Shown here: positions 21,415 through 22,368 of the stretch, piece by piece
Position numbering within the stretch: the first letter of the stretch is position 1
Layout: the number at the start of each line of letters is the position of its first letter
The notes under the pieces: model-generated
Told to the model about the DNA's origin: nothing
The model's input: the letters and a program-made list of their open reading frames with translations, nothing else
Database searches by the model: none
Translations under genes and position numbers: made by a program
NCBI GenBank assembly: GCA_964432985.1
Contig: CAYSPT010000079.1
Location: 1-22,368 of the forward strand
Origin: CAYSPT01 sp964432985
GTDB taxonomy: Bacteria > Muiribacteriota > CAYSPT01
Length of the DNA stretch: 22,368 nt
Direction of reading: 5' to 3'

Positions 21415-22368
21415 TCAGATGTAGAACTCTTCAGGATTCACCGGTTCACCATTGGCATCCGTAAAGGTCATATTCCCCTCGGTATCCCAGCTTTCGGTGC
21501 TGCCGTCAGCATGTGAATAGCTTCCGGAGCCGTCAGCGTTGTAGGTGGAAGATGATCCGTCGGAGCTCGTCCATTCCCCGGAACCGTCAGCAAAGTATTC
21601 ACCGCTGGAGCCGTCCGGGTAGGAATAGCTTCCGGAACCGTCGGCGTTCCAGGTGGACGTGGAGCCGTCAGCTCCGGTCCAGGTCCCTGAACCATCGGCG
21701 CTCCAGGTGGATACAGAGCCATCGGTCATAGTGTAGGAACCATTACCGTCAGCGTCCCAGGTTTCTGTCGCACCGTCAGCGTAGGTCGTGCTTCCGGAAC
21801 CATCAGCGTTGTACTCGTAGACAGTTCCATCGGCCTCGGTGTGGCTGCTTGACCCGTCCTCGTTGAAGGTGTCAACGGAGCCGTCGGGGTTGTCATACTC
21901 ACCCATCGCGTACTGGTCGTCGGGAATCGGTTCCCCGTCAACGTCCGTGAAGGTGTAGTTACCCTCGGCGTCCCAGGCCTCTACCGAACCGTCAGCGTAG
22001 GTGGTGCTGCCGGTGCCATCGGCGTTGTAAACACCGGTGGTGCCGTCAGGATCGGTCCAGGTGCTGGAGCCGTCTGCACTCCACGTGGAGCTGTAGCCGT
22101 CGGTGCTGGTGTATGAACCGTTGCCATCGGCATCCCAGGTGCTGCTACCCCAGTCGTCCACATAGCTGCCCGAGCCGTCGACGTTATAGGTGCTGGTACC
22201 ATACTCGCTGGTATAGGTACCATTACCCTCGGCGTCCCAGGTCTCCGTGGCACCGTCGGCATAGGTGACGCTGCCAGAGCCGTCGGCATTGTAGCTGTGC
22301 TCGTTGCCGTACTCGTCGGTGAATACTTCATCGGCGGGCTCAGTAGCGGTGTCCATGATGGGCTCAGG
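21415..22368 (-). CDS. Acidic repeat protein with tandem W/Y-x-ADGSG repeats (N-terminus outside window)
   Basis: The frame is open through the right edge of the window, so at least 317 residues are present and the true start is beyond it; the ATG at 22356 has no ribosome site. Nearly the whole visible part is about 18 imperfect repeats of 17 residues such as STWNADGSGSYSYPDGS and STYNADGSGSYSHADGS, with aromatic, Asp, Gly and Ser at fixed places. Two longer breaks occur, VDGEPIPDDQYAMGEYDNPD and the C-terminal ANGEPVNPEEFYI. Many units fit D/N-x-D-x-N/S-G-x-Y/W-x-x-x-D, the spacing of an EF-hand calcium loop. No catalytic motif is visible. Its start may carry an LEDR-type motif like the downstream giant protein, but that is outside the window. 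Probably secreted or surface-exposed; function unknown. Confidence 0.8.
   Translation of the reverse strand, partial: PEPIMDTATEPADEVFTDEYGNEHSYNADGSGSVTYADGATETWDAEGNGTYTSEYGTSTYNVDGSGSYVDDWGSSTWDADGNGSYTSTDGYSSTWSADGSSTWTDPDGTTGVYNADGTGSTTYADGSVEAWDAEGNYTFTDVDGEPIPDDQYAMGEYDNPDGSVDTFNEDGSSSHTEADGTVYEYNADGSGSTTYADGATETWDADGNGSYTMTDGSVSTWSADGSGTWTGADGSTSTWNADGSGSYSYPDGSSGEYFADGSGEWTSSDGSSSTYNADGSGSYSHADGSTESWDTEGNMTFTDANGEPVNPEEFYI

Overview
This window is bacterial. Genes are densely packed on both strands and include standard bacterial housekeeping genes (yebC, a purD homologue, an AlkD-type alkylation repair gene). Promoters of the -35/-10 type and a strong intrinsic terminator can be read. 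Three runs of exactly 100 N (5856-5955, 11524-11623, 17998-18097) mark scaffold gaps, so this looks like a draft or metagenome-assembled contig, and each gap lies in a repeat-bearing gene. No gene fixes the phylum. Sec-signal proteins, lipoproteins, a collagen-like protein and a giant acidic repeat protein opening with a LEDRIAPA-like motif suggest a Gram-negative-type, PVC-like or candidate-phylum bacterium. That is inference only.

Layout. 1-565: 3' end of a collagen-like surface protein. 572-1468 (-): lipoprotein with a C39-like cysteine peptidase domain and its own promoter. 1586-2510 (-): AlkD-family gene followed by a 47-codon remnant of a CrcB/FluC fluoride channel. 2805-6562 (+): a compact run of a diverged purD, a single-ring Clp-type AAA+ ATPase and a metallo-beta-lactamase-fold hydrolase whose reading frame is invaded by a 27-bp palindromic tandem repeat. 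6566-8026 (+): a flippase fragment, a strong promoter and a GT4 glycosyltransferase. 8225-8725: a sigma-28-like promoter with a 52-aa ORF, a tandem hairpin array with a 19-bp period, and a promoter that may yield a leaderless mRNA. 8725-12121 (+): exported LamG protein, YebC, TPR lipoprotein. 12165-14312 (-): cyclic-nucleotide-binding-domain protein downstream of an exported DEDDh exonuclease-domain protein. 14680-16308 (+): exported protein of unknown function. 16432-20828 (-): one giant acidic repeat protein split in two by a gap. 21254-22368 (-): another acidic repeat protein, open at the window edge, followed by a 44-aa basic protein and a strong terminator.

How the genes fit together. 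Much of the window encodes envelope or secreted products: two lipoproteins, three Sec-signal proteins, one collagen-like protein and two long acidic repeat proteins. The exported exonuclease-domain protein next to a cNMP-domain gene, and the giant protein with its 14 repeats of about 40 residues, are the most unusual coding content.

A second theme is short repeated palindromes. There are 27-bp units inside the MBL gene, 19-bp units at 8571-8665 and 15-bp units at 12126-12154. The last two show paired base changes that keep the stems. They share no sequence but have a similar design.
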